A stretch of DNA of 64,000 nucleotides from Candidatus Thiodiazotropha sp. LNASS1 (GTDB lineage: Bacteria; Pseudomonadota; Gammaproteobacteria; Chromatiales; Chromatiaceae), in the NCBI RefSeq assembly GCF_964212655.1, contig NZ_OZ156465.1:3596001-3660000 (forward strand), in the 5' to 3' direction. Every line of letters starts with the position of its first letter. The first letter of the stretch is position 1. The notes beneath the pieces were generated by a model. The model was not told the origin of the DNA. It saw nothing but the letters and a program-made list of their open reading frames with translations, and did not search any database. Positions 54,196-62,019 of this stretch are shown piece by piece. The position numbers and the translations under genes were made by a program.

Positions 54196-55956
54196 ATGAA
54201 ATTCAGCGACTTCGGTTTCGAGGAAAATCCCTTCGCGATAACCCCTGATCCCCGCTATCTCTATCTCAGCAGGGGTCACGAAGAGAGCCTTGCCCATCTT
54301 ATCTACGGCACCGGTCCGAATGGCGGCTTCGTGCTCCTTACCGGCGAGGTGGGGACCGGTAAGACCCTGCTGCTGCGCAGCCTGCTGGCGCAACAGCTGG
54401 ATAATGTGGACATCGCGCTGATCCTCAACCCCCGCCTCTCCCGGCGGGAATTCATCGCCACCATCTGCGATGAACTGGGTATTGAATATGAGGGTCCACC
54501 CTACTCCTTGAAAATACTCATCGACATTCTAACCCGGCACCTGTTGCGGACCCATGCCGAGGGGAAACATACGGTTCTGGTGGTGGATGAGGCGCAAAAT
54601 CTCAGTCCACGGGTATTGGAGCAGGTGCGTCTGCTGACCAATCTGGAGACTTCCCGGCATAAACTGTTGCGAATCATTCTGGTCGGACAACCGGAACTGC
54701 AGCAGATGCTGGAGCGCAAGGAGATGCGGCAGGTCGATCAGCGTATCACCGCCCGTTACCATCTGTTGCCTTTGAATGCACAGGAGACAGGTCGTTACAT
54801 CGCCCACCGGCTTGCCGTTGCCGGGGTTCGCGAGGATCTGTTCACGCCGATGGCGCTGAGGCTGATACACCGTTTTTCAGGCGGTATCCCGAGGGTCATC
54901 AACGCCATCTGTGAACGTGCCCTGCTGGCGATCTATGCATCCGGCAGGCAGCGGGCCGGCGTCAGGCTGGTATGGCGGGCTGCACGGGAGGTCAAGGGGA
55001 AGCGCTTAGGCAACCAACGATGGGTTTGGGGTGGTGCCTTACTGATCATCCTGCTGGGTGCAATGGGTTACTGGTATAGCCAGACAGGTATCGATCAAGC
55101 TGTTGTGTCCCGTGAAGAGGCAAACATATCGGAACCGGCGATCCCGGAACTGCCCGCCGTTGTTGAAGAATCGCAGAGTGTGGAAATGCCCGTTCTGCCC
55201 GACAGGAAATCCGATCGGGATGAGAACGTCTCAATATCCCCGCAGAAGGAGATTGCTGAGCAGAATGTCTCCAGCTCACCGCAGACGTTACCCTCAACCG
55301 ACGCATCGGAGTCACCAGCGGATGACTTCAGGCTGGGCAAGCTGTTCAGCCAGCCGCAGCGCCGTGTGGATATGTATCAGACATTGCTCGGCCTTTGGCA
55401 TGGCGCCAAACAGTTTCAGGGTTCCATACCTCCTTGTCAGCAGGTCCGGGCATTTGGTTTGCGCTGTCTGATATCGACCGCGGAATGGTCGGCTCTGCTG
55501 GGTATGAACAGACCGCTGCTGCTGCAACTCAAACAGGATAAGCAGAGGCGCTTGTTGTTGCTGAAACATGTGGACGATGATTGGCTGCTGGTTGACAGCG
55601 GTATGCAAGAGGGGGTCATTTCCCGCACTGAGCTGATGCGCTATTGGACCGGTGAGTACATATTGCTGTGGCGCCCCCTGGCCGAGATCGCCTTGATTGG
55701 CGAGGGCTCTTCCGGCAACGCGGTTACCTGGTTGCGCAAACGCCTGCAGCGAGTGGACGGTATCGAACCGCCTGCGATCGAGGGGCTGGACCATTTTGAT
55801 ACCGAATTGGAGGACCGCTTGAAGGCGTTTCAGCAGCAGCAGGGATTGGCGGCGGATGGGGTGGCCGGTCAACAGACCATGATCTATCTGAACAATCTGG
55901 CAATCCCGGCGGGGACGCCGGTCCTGATCTCAACCCAAGATCTGGCGGGAGGTTGA
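54196..55956 (+). CDS. gspA: GspA/ExeA-like AAA ATPase with peptidoglycan-binding domain
   Basis: The 586-residue protein has an AAA ATPase domain (opening FGFEENPFAITPDPRYLYLS, Walker A TGEVGTGKTLLLR, Walker B LVVDEAQNLSP, RVINAICERALL), one membrane helix near residues 275-295, a variable linker, a C39-peptidase-like middle domain and a C-terminal peptidoglycan-binding domain (DRLKAFQQQQGLAADGVAGQ). ExeA works with ExeB to insert the type II secretion secretin through the cell wall. The other gsp genes are not in the window. gspB follows after one base. Confidence 0.9.
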   Translation: MKFSDFGFEENPFAITPDPRYLYLSRGHEESLAHLIYGTGPNGGFVLLTGEVGTGKTLLLRSLLAQQLDNVDIALILNPRLSRREFIATICDELGIEYEGPPYSLKILIDILTRHLLRTHAEGKHTVLVVDEAQNLSPRVLEQVRLLTNLETSRHKLLRIILVGQPELQQMLERKEMRQVDQRITARYHLLPLNAQETGRYIAHRLAVAGVREDLFTPMALRLIHRFSGGIPRVINAICERALLAIYASGRQRAGVRLVWRAAREVKGKRLGNQRWVWGGALLIILLGAMGYWYSQTGIDQAVVSREEANISEPAIPELPAVVEESQSVEMPVLPDRKSDRDENVSISPQKEIAEQNVSSSPQTLPSTDASESPADDFRLGKLFSQPQRRVDMYQTLLGLWHGAKQFQGSIPPCQQVRAFGLRCLISTAEWSALLGMNRPLLLQLKQDKQRRLLLLKHVDDDWLLVDSGMQEGVISRTELMRYWTGEYILLWRPLAEIALIGEGSSGNAVTWLRKRLQRVDGIEPPAIEGLDHFDTELEDRLKAFQQQQGLAADGVAGQQTMIYLNNLAIPAGTPVLISTQDLAGG

Positions 55957-55957
55957 G

Positions 55958-56641
55958 ATGTCCCTGATTCTGGAAGCGCTGAAAAAGGCTGAACGCCAGC
56001 ATAAGCTGGGGGAAGTGCCTAAAATCAATCCCGATGCGGAGCAACCGGCATCGACTGCATCTCATCGGTTGGGGTGGCTGATGATAGTGATGTTGGCCAT
56101 GATACTGCTAGGAACCGGCATCTATCTGGGGAGTAGTAGTTGGTGGTCGCAGCAACCGCAACAGCATGGGCCGTCCGTCTCCAGCACAGAACCCGAGCCG
56201 CAGGGTGGTGTGCAGGAACGTGCACCCGTTGAATTGACGCTACCCGGCACTGGGGCGATGGTTGGCGACGCTGTTCCGGTTACCTCCGTCAATTCACCAC
56301 AGGCGGCCATTGAACCGCAGCCGGTCATAGCAACATCACAAGCGAAAGAGATCGAAACGCCACAGGTTGTGGAGCCGGATCCCCCGCAACCACCACCGCC
56401 GCCTCGACCGCCAAAACCCTTGTACGAGATGCCGAGCGGCTTTGTCGCCAATCTGCCTTCCATGAATATCGATATACATAGCTATGATCAGCGACCGGCA
56501 AAACGGTACGTACTGATCAATATGGAGAAATATCGCGAGGGAGACTATCTCGCAGAGGGACCGAGGGTGTTGGAGATACTGCCACAGGGGGCTGTCATGG
56601 AGCATATGGGGGAGCGTTTCATTCTGCCCATTGGCAACTAG
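55958..56641 (+). CDS. gspB: GspB/ExeB-like secretin-assembly protein
   Basis: The 227-residue protein opens MSLILEALKKAERQHKLGEVP, the standard GspB/ExeB start, then has a membrane helix near residues 33-55, a Pro/Gln-rich linker (PQPPPPPRPPKP) and a C-terminal domain with DIHSYDQRPAKRYVLIN and LPQGAVMEHMGERFILP. It pairs with GspA for secretin assembly in type II secretion. The TAG stop (56639-56641) opens a family C repeat. Confidence 0.9.
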   Translation: MSLILEALKKAERQHKLGEVPKINPDAEQPASTASHRLGWLMIVMLAMILLGTGIYLGSSSWWSQQPQQHGPSVSSTEPEPQGGVQERAPVELTLPGTGAMVGDAVPVTSVNSPQAAIEPQPVIATSQAKEIETPQVVEPDPPQPPPPPRPPKPLYEMPSGFVANLPSMNIDIHSYDQRPAKRYVLINMEKYREGDYLAEGPRVLEILPQGAVMEHMGERFILPIGN

Positions 56642-56672
56642 GGTCGATTGGATGAGTGATAATAGGCCCCAG
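56639..56672. repeat. Family C repeat, solo, overlapping gspB stop
   Basis: TAGGGTCGATTGGATGAGTG then ATAATAGGCCCCAG matches the terminus at 44750-44783 at about 26 of 34 positions. Its first three bases are the gspB stop codon, the same geometry as at 17023 and 22965. Confidence 0.7.
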
Positions 56673-56685
56673 GTCTCTGTTGCCA

Positions 56686-57399
56686 TTATGATTTAGGTGT
56701 TCTTGCAACTGCCCAGACATCGACCCGTTCTGCTCCCGCTCTTATCAATATCTTACTGAGTTCGGTGACGGTCGCCCCTGTTGTGATGACATCGTCCACC
56801 AGCGCCAGATGGGCCCCCTTGACATCAGCACATACCTGAAATGCATTATGCAGGTTCCTGTGCCTTTCCTGTTCGTTCAGCTCCGACTGTGCCTTGGTCT
56901 CCTTTACACGCCGGCAGAGCCGCCAGTCGAATGGAAGCCGGCAATGTCGTGCCACCACCCGTGTGATTTCGACGGATTGATTGAATCCCCGTGCACGAAG
57001 TCTTAGGGGATGGAGTGGGACGGGAAGCAAGATATCGGGCTGCTCATGTTTTTCACCCAGGCGTTCCACAAGCAATCCGGCCAGGGGTTCTGCGAGATGG
57101 AGTTTTTGCTGGAACTTGAGCATGCCAATGAGTCGATTGACCGGGGGCTCGTATGTGAAGGCGGTGAGGCTGTTCGTAAAGGGCGGTTGTCGTCTGATAC
57201 AGCGTCCGCACCATTGCGTCGATGGGACATGTGGCGGAAGCGGAAGGGCGCAGCAGGGACAGGCGTGATAATTAAAGGGCAGGGAGTTTTGGCAAGGGCG
57301 ACAGAGGTGGTGTTCAAAATCACCCTTGGCGCCACACAGGATGCAGCTCCTGGGATAGAGAAGGGATCGTACATAATTTATACAGTTGTCGACTTTCAT
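56686..57399 (-). CDS. comF: ComF-family phosphoribosyltransferase-like protein
   Basis: The 237-residue protein has an N-terminal zinc-finger region with Cys pairs ([18 protein letters not shown], then CPCC and CGRC) and a C-terminal PRTase fold ([36 protein letters not shown]). ComF proteins function in DNA uptake during natural transformation. Start at ATG 57399; an earlier in-frame ATG at 57429 would reach into the bioB promoter. It is divergent from bioB, a common layout in gammaproteobacteria. Confidence 0.92.
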   Translation of the reverse strand: MKVDNCINYVRSLLYPRSCILCGAKGDFEHHLCRPCQNSLPFNYHACPCCALPLPPHVPSTQWCGRCIRRQPPFTNSLTAFTYEPPVNRLIGMLKFQQKLHLAEPLAGLLVERLGEKHEQPDILLPVPLHPLRLRARGFNQSVEITRVVARHCRLPFDWRLCRRVKETKAQSELNEQERHRNLHNAFQVCADVKGAHLALVDDVITTGATVTELSKILIRAGAERVDVWAVARTPKS

Positions 57400-57411
57400 G
57401 GCCGTCCTTGG

Positions 57412-57439
57412 TTGACAGGGGGCGGACAATCCTTACCAT
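57412..57439 (+). promoter_or_regulatory. Candidate sigma-70 promoter of bio operon
   Basis: TTGACA (57412-57417) and TACCAT (57434-57439) are spaced by 16 bp, about 50 bp before the bioB start. A nearby TTGGTTGACA resembles one half of a BirA operator, but the full dyad is not seen. Confidence 0.4.
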
Positions 57440-57488
57440 AGGCCCTCCGCTGTGCGCCGCACAAATCATACACACAGGCTGGATCATC

Positions 57489-58499
57489 ATGACCGAATCA
57501 ATTTTACGCCACGACTGGAGTCTGGACGAGATAGAGGCGCTGTTCGAGTTGCCGTTCAATGATCTCCTGTTTCAGGCACAGAGTGTACACCGGGCCCACT
57601 TCGATCCCAATCAGGTACAGATGAGCAGTCTGCTCAGTATCAAGACAGGCGCCTGTGCCGAGGACTGTGGCTATTGTTCCCAGAGTGCGAAAAACGCCAC
57701 AGGATTGGAAGCGGAAAAACTGATGCCGCTGGAAGATGTCGTGGCGGCGGCAGAGGCGGCGAAAGAGAAGGGTGCGAGCCGATTCTGCATGGGCGCTGCC
57801 TGGCGTAATCCGACCGACAAGAACCTGGAGCGGGTGGTCGATATGGTGGAGGCCGTTCACGATCTGGGCATGGAGACCTGCCTGACCCTGGGTATGCTGA
57901 CCCAGGCTCAGGCAAATCGACTGCGCGACGCCGGTCTCGATTACTACAATCACAATCTCGACACTTCACCGGAGTTTTACGGCAACGTGATTACCACCCG
58001 CACCTTCGATGATCGGCTGCATACCCTGGCCCACATCAGGGATGCAGGCATCAATGTCTGTTCCGGCGGGATTTTGGGAATGGGTGAGTCGCGGCGGGAT
58101 CGCGCCAGCATGTTGCGCGAGTTGTGCAATTTGCCCCGCCATCCGGAATCGGTGCCGATCAACATGCTGGTAAAGATCGAGGGTACGCCCCTCTACAACG
58201 CGGAGGAACTCGATCCCTTCGAGTTTGTACGCACCATCGCGGTGGCGCGACTGTTGATGCCGCACTCCTATGTACGCCTCTCCGCCGGTCGAACGGAGAT
58301 GGGTGATGAGATGCAGGCACTCTGTTTCCTCGCCGGGGCGAATTCGATTTTCTATGGCGAGCGCCTTCTGACCACAGACAATCCTGAGGCGGACAGAGAC
58401 ATGCGACTGCTCCGGCGGCTGGGAATGAGGACCGAGCAGCTGCAGGAGACAGAGGTCAAGGCCGCCAAGGTTTCCTGCAGCCAGGCAAAGGCCGGTTAG
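57489..58499 (+). CDS. bioB: Biotin synthase
   Basis: The 336-residue radical-SAM enzyme inserts sulfur into dethiobiotin. The cluster motif is [17 protein letters not shown], followed by [47 protein letters not shown] and [22 protein letters not shown] 57489 gives [14 protein letters not shown]; an earlier frame start at 57408 overlaps the promoter. It is first in bioBFHCD. Confidence 0.97.
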   Translation: MTESILRHDWSLDEIEALFELPFNDLLFQAQSVHRAHFDPNQVQMSSLLSIKTGACAEDCGYCSQSAKNATGLEAEKLMPLEDVVAAAEAAKEKGASRFCMGAAWRNPTDKNLERVVDMVEAVHDLGMETCLTLGMLTQAQANRLRDAGLDYYNHNLDTSPEFYGNVITTRTFDDRLHTLAHIRDAGINVCSGGILGMGESRRDRASMLRELCNLPRHPESVPINMLVKIEGTPLYNAEELDPFEFVRTIAVARLLMPHSYVRLSAGRTEMGDEMQALCFLAGANSIFYGERLLTTDNPEADRDMRLLRRLGMRTEQLQETEVKAAKVSCSQAKAG

Positions 58500-58534
58500 A
58501 ATCCCATTGCTTTCCTATCCGAGGATTCAGGTTG

Positions 58535-59695
58535 ATGAAAGGGCTGGCTGAAGCGTTGCAAAAACGCCGCCACGATGGGCTCTATCGCTCCCGCCGGGTG
58601 GTATCGACGGCACAACAACCCGAACTGGTGGTTGACGGTAAACGGGTGATCGCTTTTTGCAGCAACGATTATCTCGGTTTGGCCAATCACCCCGAAGTGG
58701 TAGAGGCGATGCAGCGTGCTGCCGGGGAATATGGTGTGGGGAGCGGTGCGGCGCATCTCATTACCGGTCACAGCAATTCCCACCATCGATTGGAAGAGGC
58801 GCTGGCGGAGTATACCGGCAGGTCCAGGGCGCTGCTTTTTTCAACCGGCTATATGGCCAATATTGGCGTGATCAGCGCTCTCCTGAAGCAGGGTGACAGG
58901 CTGTTCGAGGATCGTCTCAACCATGCCTCCCTGTTGGATGCGGGTCAACTCACCCGGGCCAGGATGCAACGCTACCGGCATGCCGATCCTGAGAGCCTGC
59001 GCAGCCAGTTGGAGGGCAGCGAAGAGGGACAGGCGCTGATCGCCACGGATGGTGTGTTCAGTATGGATGGCGACCTGGCTCCCCTGCCATCCCTGGTCGA
59101 GCTTGCGCGTCGTCATCAGGCCTGGTTGATGGTGGATGACGCCCATGGCCTGGGCGTGCTGGGTGGAGGAGGCGGCGGCGTTCTCAGTCACTTCGACCTG
59201 GGCAGTGATGACGTACCCATATTGATGGGGACCCTGGGTAAGGGATTCGGTACCTACGGCGCGTTCGTCGCCGGCAGCGAGGAGCTCATCGAGACACTAA
59301 TTCAGCACGCCCGAAGCTATATCTATACCACCGCACCACCGGCCGCACTGGCGGAAGCAACCCTGGTCAGCCTGCGTCTTGTCCGGCAAGAGAACTGGCG
59401 GCGCGAGCGGTTGCGGGATCTGATTGCCCGGTTTCGTCAATCGGTGCGACAGATCGGCCTGCCCCTGCTGGATTCCACCACCCCGATACAGCCGATCCTG
59501 GCCGGATCATCCCAACAGGCCGTGGCCTGGAGCCGGCTGCTTGAAAAGCAGGGTGTACTGGTCACTGCAATCCGGCCGCCGACGGTACCGGATGGGAGCG
59601 CTCGGCTTCGCATCACCCTCAGCGCCAACCATACGGATCGGCAGTTGGATCGACTGCTGGATGCCCTGTCCACACTGCCACTGGTGGTGGAATGA
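58535..59695 (+). CDS. bioF: 8-amino-7-oxononanoate synthase
   Basis: The 386-residue PLP enzyme condenses pimeloyl-ACP with alanine. Motifs are [72 protein letters not shown] and the PLP Lys in [18 protein letters not shown] 58535 is used; the TTG before it at 58532 is in frame. It lies 35 bp after bioB and overlaps bioH by 4 bp. Confidence 0.96.
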   Translation: MKGLAEALQKRRHDGLYRSRRVVSTAQQPELVVDGKRVIAFCSNDYLGLANHPEVVEAMQRAAGEYGVGSGAAHLITGHSNSHHRLEEALAEYTGRSRALLFSTGYMANIGVISALLKQGDRLFEDRLNHASLLDAGQLTRARMQRYRHADPESLRSQLEGSEEGQALIATDGVFSMDGDLAPLPSLVELARRHQAWLMVDDAHGLGVLGGGGGGVLSHFDLGSDDVPILMGTLGKGFGTYGAFVAGSEELIETLIQHARSYIYTTAPPAALAEATLVSLRLVRQENWRRERLRDLIARFRQSVRQIGLPLLDSTTPIQPILAGSSQQAVAWSRLLEKQGVLVTAIRPPTVPDGSARLRITLSANHTDRQLDRLLDALSTLPLVVE

Positions 59696-60465
59696 GGCTG
59701 GCGGCAGAGAGCCTTGGTGCGGGACCGGACTTGGTGATGCTCCACGGCTGGGGCATGAACTCATCCGTCTGGGCTGATTTCGCCACCCGGCTGGCGGACG
59801 ACTACCGCGTCACCCGAATCGACCTGCCGGGCCACGGCAACAGTCCATTCGATGGTCGGCAAGAGCTCGCCGCCTGGGCCCGTGCCTGTCTCGATGCGGC
59901 GCCTGATCGGGCTGTCTGGATCGGCTGGTCACTCGGTTCCATGCTCTGTTTGCAGTGCGCCCTGCTGGCGCCGTCACGTATCGATGGGGTTGTTGCGTTG
60001 GCCGGTATGCCGCGTTTCATCCAGGCCATGGATTGGCAATATGCCATGCCGCCGACGACCCTCGATCAATTCAGTAAGGCCTTGCTTAAAGATCACGTTC
60101 AGACCCTGGAGCGTTTTCTTGCCCTGCAGATGTTGCGCAGTGATCACGCGGTACAGATGTTGAAGCGACTCAAGTCCCTATTACGTGAACGGCCGGATCC
60201 GCTGCCGGAGGCATTGCGGTCTGGATTGGAATTATTGAAATCTGTCGATCTTCGAGAACAATTGACCAACCTCAGCTGCCCCACAGCATGGATCTACGGC
60301 AACCGGGATACCCTGGCGCCGGCAAAGGCATCCGAAGATCTGCGTCAGTGGCTGCCCGGAGCGTCCATGCACATCGTGGAGGGAGCAGCGCATACTCCAT
60401 TCCTCTCTCACCCGGAAGAGACCCATCAGCTGATACTTCGTAGTCTGGAGTCGATGCATGGATAA
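59692..60465 (+). CDS. bioH: Pimeloyl-ACP methyl ester esterase
   Basis: The 257-residue alpha/beta hydrolase removes the methyl group that ends pimeloyl-ACP assembly. Motifs: [30 protein letters not shown], the nucleophile Ser in [13 protein letters not shown], the Asp in GNRDTLAP, and the His in [14 protein letters not shown]. The GWGMNS and GWSLGS blocks are diagnostic of BioH rather than other hydrolases. It overlaps bioF by 4 bp and bioC by 8 bp. Confidence 0.94.
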   Translation: MRLAAESLGAGPDLVMLHGWGMNSSVWADFATRLADDYRVTRIDLPGHGNSPFDGRQELAAWARACLDAAPDRAVWIGWSLGSMLCLQCALLAPSRIDGVVALAGMPRFIQAMDWQYAMPPTTLDQFSKALLKDHVQTLERFLALQMLRSDHAVQMLKRLKSLLRERPDPLPEALRSGLELLKSVDLREQLTNLSCPTAWIYGNRDTLAPAKASEDLRQWLPGASMHIVEGAAHTPFLSHPEETHQLILRSLESMHG

Positions 60466-61336
60466 AGGACAAACCGGCGCTATCGACAAACGGCAGGCGC
60501 GAGCAGCCTTCTCCCATGCCGCTTCCCACTATGATGAAGTGGCTGAGCTTCAGCGGGAGATCGGTAGGCGCATGTTGCAGAGACTGACATACATCCGTCA
60601 CCAGCCCCAGGTCGTGCTGGATGTGGGTGCAGGGACAGGTGAAGCGACACTGGCATTGAAAAAGCACTACAAGAAGGCGCGCACCATCGCTCTCGATTTC
60701 GCCATGCCGATGCTGCATCAGGTGCGTAAACGGGGAGGTTGGCTGAGGAGGCCCGTCTGCATCTGCGGCGATGCGGAACAGCTGCCACTGGCCGATCAGT
60801 CAGTGGATATGATCTTTTCCAATGCGGTCCTGCAGTGGTGCAATGACCTGCAGGGTACCTTCAGCGAGTTTCTGCGGGTTTTGCGTCCTAACGGTATGCT
60901 GTTGTTCTCCACGTTCGGTCCTGACACCCTGCAGGAGCTGCGCAAGAGCTGGTCACACGTGGATGGCCACAGCCACGTCAGCCCCTTTCCTGATATGCAT
61001 GATGTGGGTGATGCCATGGTACGGGCCGGTCTGGCGGAACCGGTGGTGGACGTGGATCGCATGCGGCTTACCTACGATGATGTGTCTTCGCTGATGCGCG
61101 ATCTGAAGACATTGGGTGCGCATAATGTGACCCGTAACAGGCCGCGGGGATTGACCGGAAAAGGGCGATTGCGGGCGATGTACGAGGCCTACGAGTCTTT
61201 TCGCATGGACGGTAGGTTACCGGTCAGTTATGAAGTGGTTTACGGACATGCCTGGGCGCCCCAACAACGTCAGATCGATGGTGTGACTGTCATTCCCGTG
61301 GATCAAATCGGCATCGGAAAGAGGGGACAGGGATGA
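60458..61336 (+). CDS. bioC: Malonyl-ACP O-methyltransferase
   Basis: The 292-residue SAM-dependent enzyme methylates malonyl-ACP to start pimeloyl synthesis. It has FSHAASHYDEVAELQREIG, the SAM motif VLDVGAGTGEATLALK, ALDFAMPMLHQVR, GDAEQLPLADQSVDMIFSNA, and QWCNDLQGTFSEFLRVLRPN. Length is about 40 residues above E. coli BioC, mainly at the C-terminus. It overlaps bioH and bioD on either side. Confidence 0.95.
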   Translation: MDKGQTGAIDKRQARAAFSHAASHYDEVAELQREIGRRMLQRLTYIRHQPQVVLDVGAGTGEATLALKKHYKKARTIALDFAMPMLHQVRKRGGWLRRPVCICGDAEQLPLADQSVDMIFSNAVLQWCNDLQGTFSEFLRVLRPNGMLLFSTFGPDTLQELRKSWSHVDGHSHVSPFPDMHDVGDAMVRAGLAEPVVDVDRMRLTYDDVSSLMRDLKTLGAHNVTRNRPRGLTGKGRLRAMYEAYESFRMDGRLPVSYEVVYGHAWAPQQRQIDGVTVIPVDQIGIGKRGQG

Positions 61337-62019
61337 GCGGCGGTTTGTTTGTCACCGGTACCGATACCGGTTGCGGTAAGACAGAGATTACCCTTGGGAT
61401 AATGCACAATCTGCAGCAGCAAGGGGAGTCGGTGCTGGGGATGAAGCCTATCGCATCGGGCGCGGACATGACCCGGGATGGATTACGCAATGAGGACGCG
61501 TTGCGGATACAAGCCCAATGCAGCCGGGAGATTCCCTATTCCTCCGTGAACCCCCTGGTCTATCAACCCCCTATTGCCCCGCATCTCGCCGCCTTGGCCA
61601 AAGGTCAGCCGATCAGGCTGGATGAGATTATACAAGGCTATAACCAGCTGCAGGAGATGGCCGACAGAGTGGTCGTGGAGGGAGTCGGCGGATGGCATGT
61701 GCCCTTAGGTGACAGCATCACCCTGGCCGATCTGGTCCGTACCCTTGATCTGCCGGTAATACTGGTGGTGGGTATCAGGCTTGGCTGTCTCAATCACGCC
61801 TTGATGACGGCTGAGTGTATGCTCAACAGCGGGGTCCCATTCAAAGGTTGGGTTGCGAATCTGGTCGATCCGCAGATGCAGGCCTTGGAAGAAAACATCA
61901 TCACGTTGCAGTCCTGGCTGCCGGCGCCATGTCTGGGAGAGGTTCCCCGCCTCGAGTCGCCGACACCGGATCGTGTTGCGGAATACCTCGATGGGCCGTT
62001 GTTGGATGCAATCCAGTGA
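61333..62019 (+). CDS. bioD: Dethiobiotin synthetase
   Basis: The 228-residue enzyme forms the ureido ring of dethiobiotin using CO2 and ATP. The P-loop is FVTGTDTGCGKTEITL, followed by MKPIASGADMTRDGLRNED, VEGVGGWHVPLGDSITLADLV and VVGIRLGCLNHALMTAE. ATG 61333 overlaps bioC by 4 bp. The last 119 bp overlap, on the other strand, the extended C-terminal tail of the GlyGly-CTERM gene. bioA is not in the window. Confidence 0.96.
   Translation: MSGGLFVTGTDTGCGKTEITLGIMHNLQQQGESVLGMKPIASGADMTRDGLRNEDALRIQAQCSREIPYSSVNPLVYQPPIAPHLAALAKGQPIRLDEIIQGYNQLQEMADRVVVEGVGGWHVPLGDSITLADLVRTLDLPVILVVGIRLGCLNHALMTAECMLNSGVPFKGWVANLVDPQMQALEENIITLQSWLPAPCLGEVPRLESPTPDRVAEYLDGPLLDAIQ

Noticed and set aside
57400-57488. 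Full BirA operator before bioB
   Set aside because: Only one half-like word (TTGGTTGACA) is visible; the inverted partner at the right spacing is not seen.
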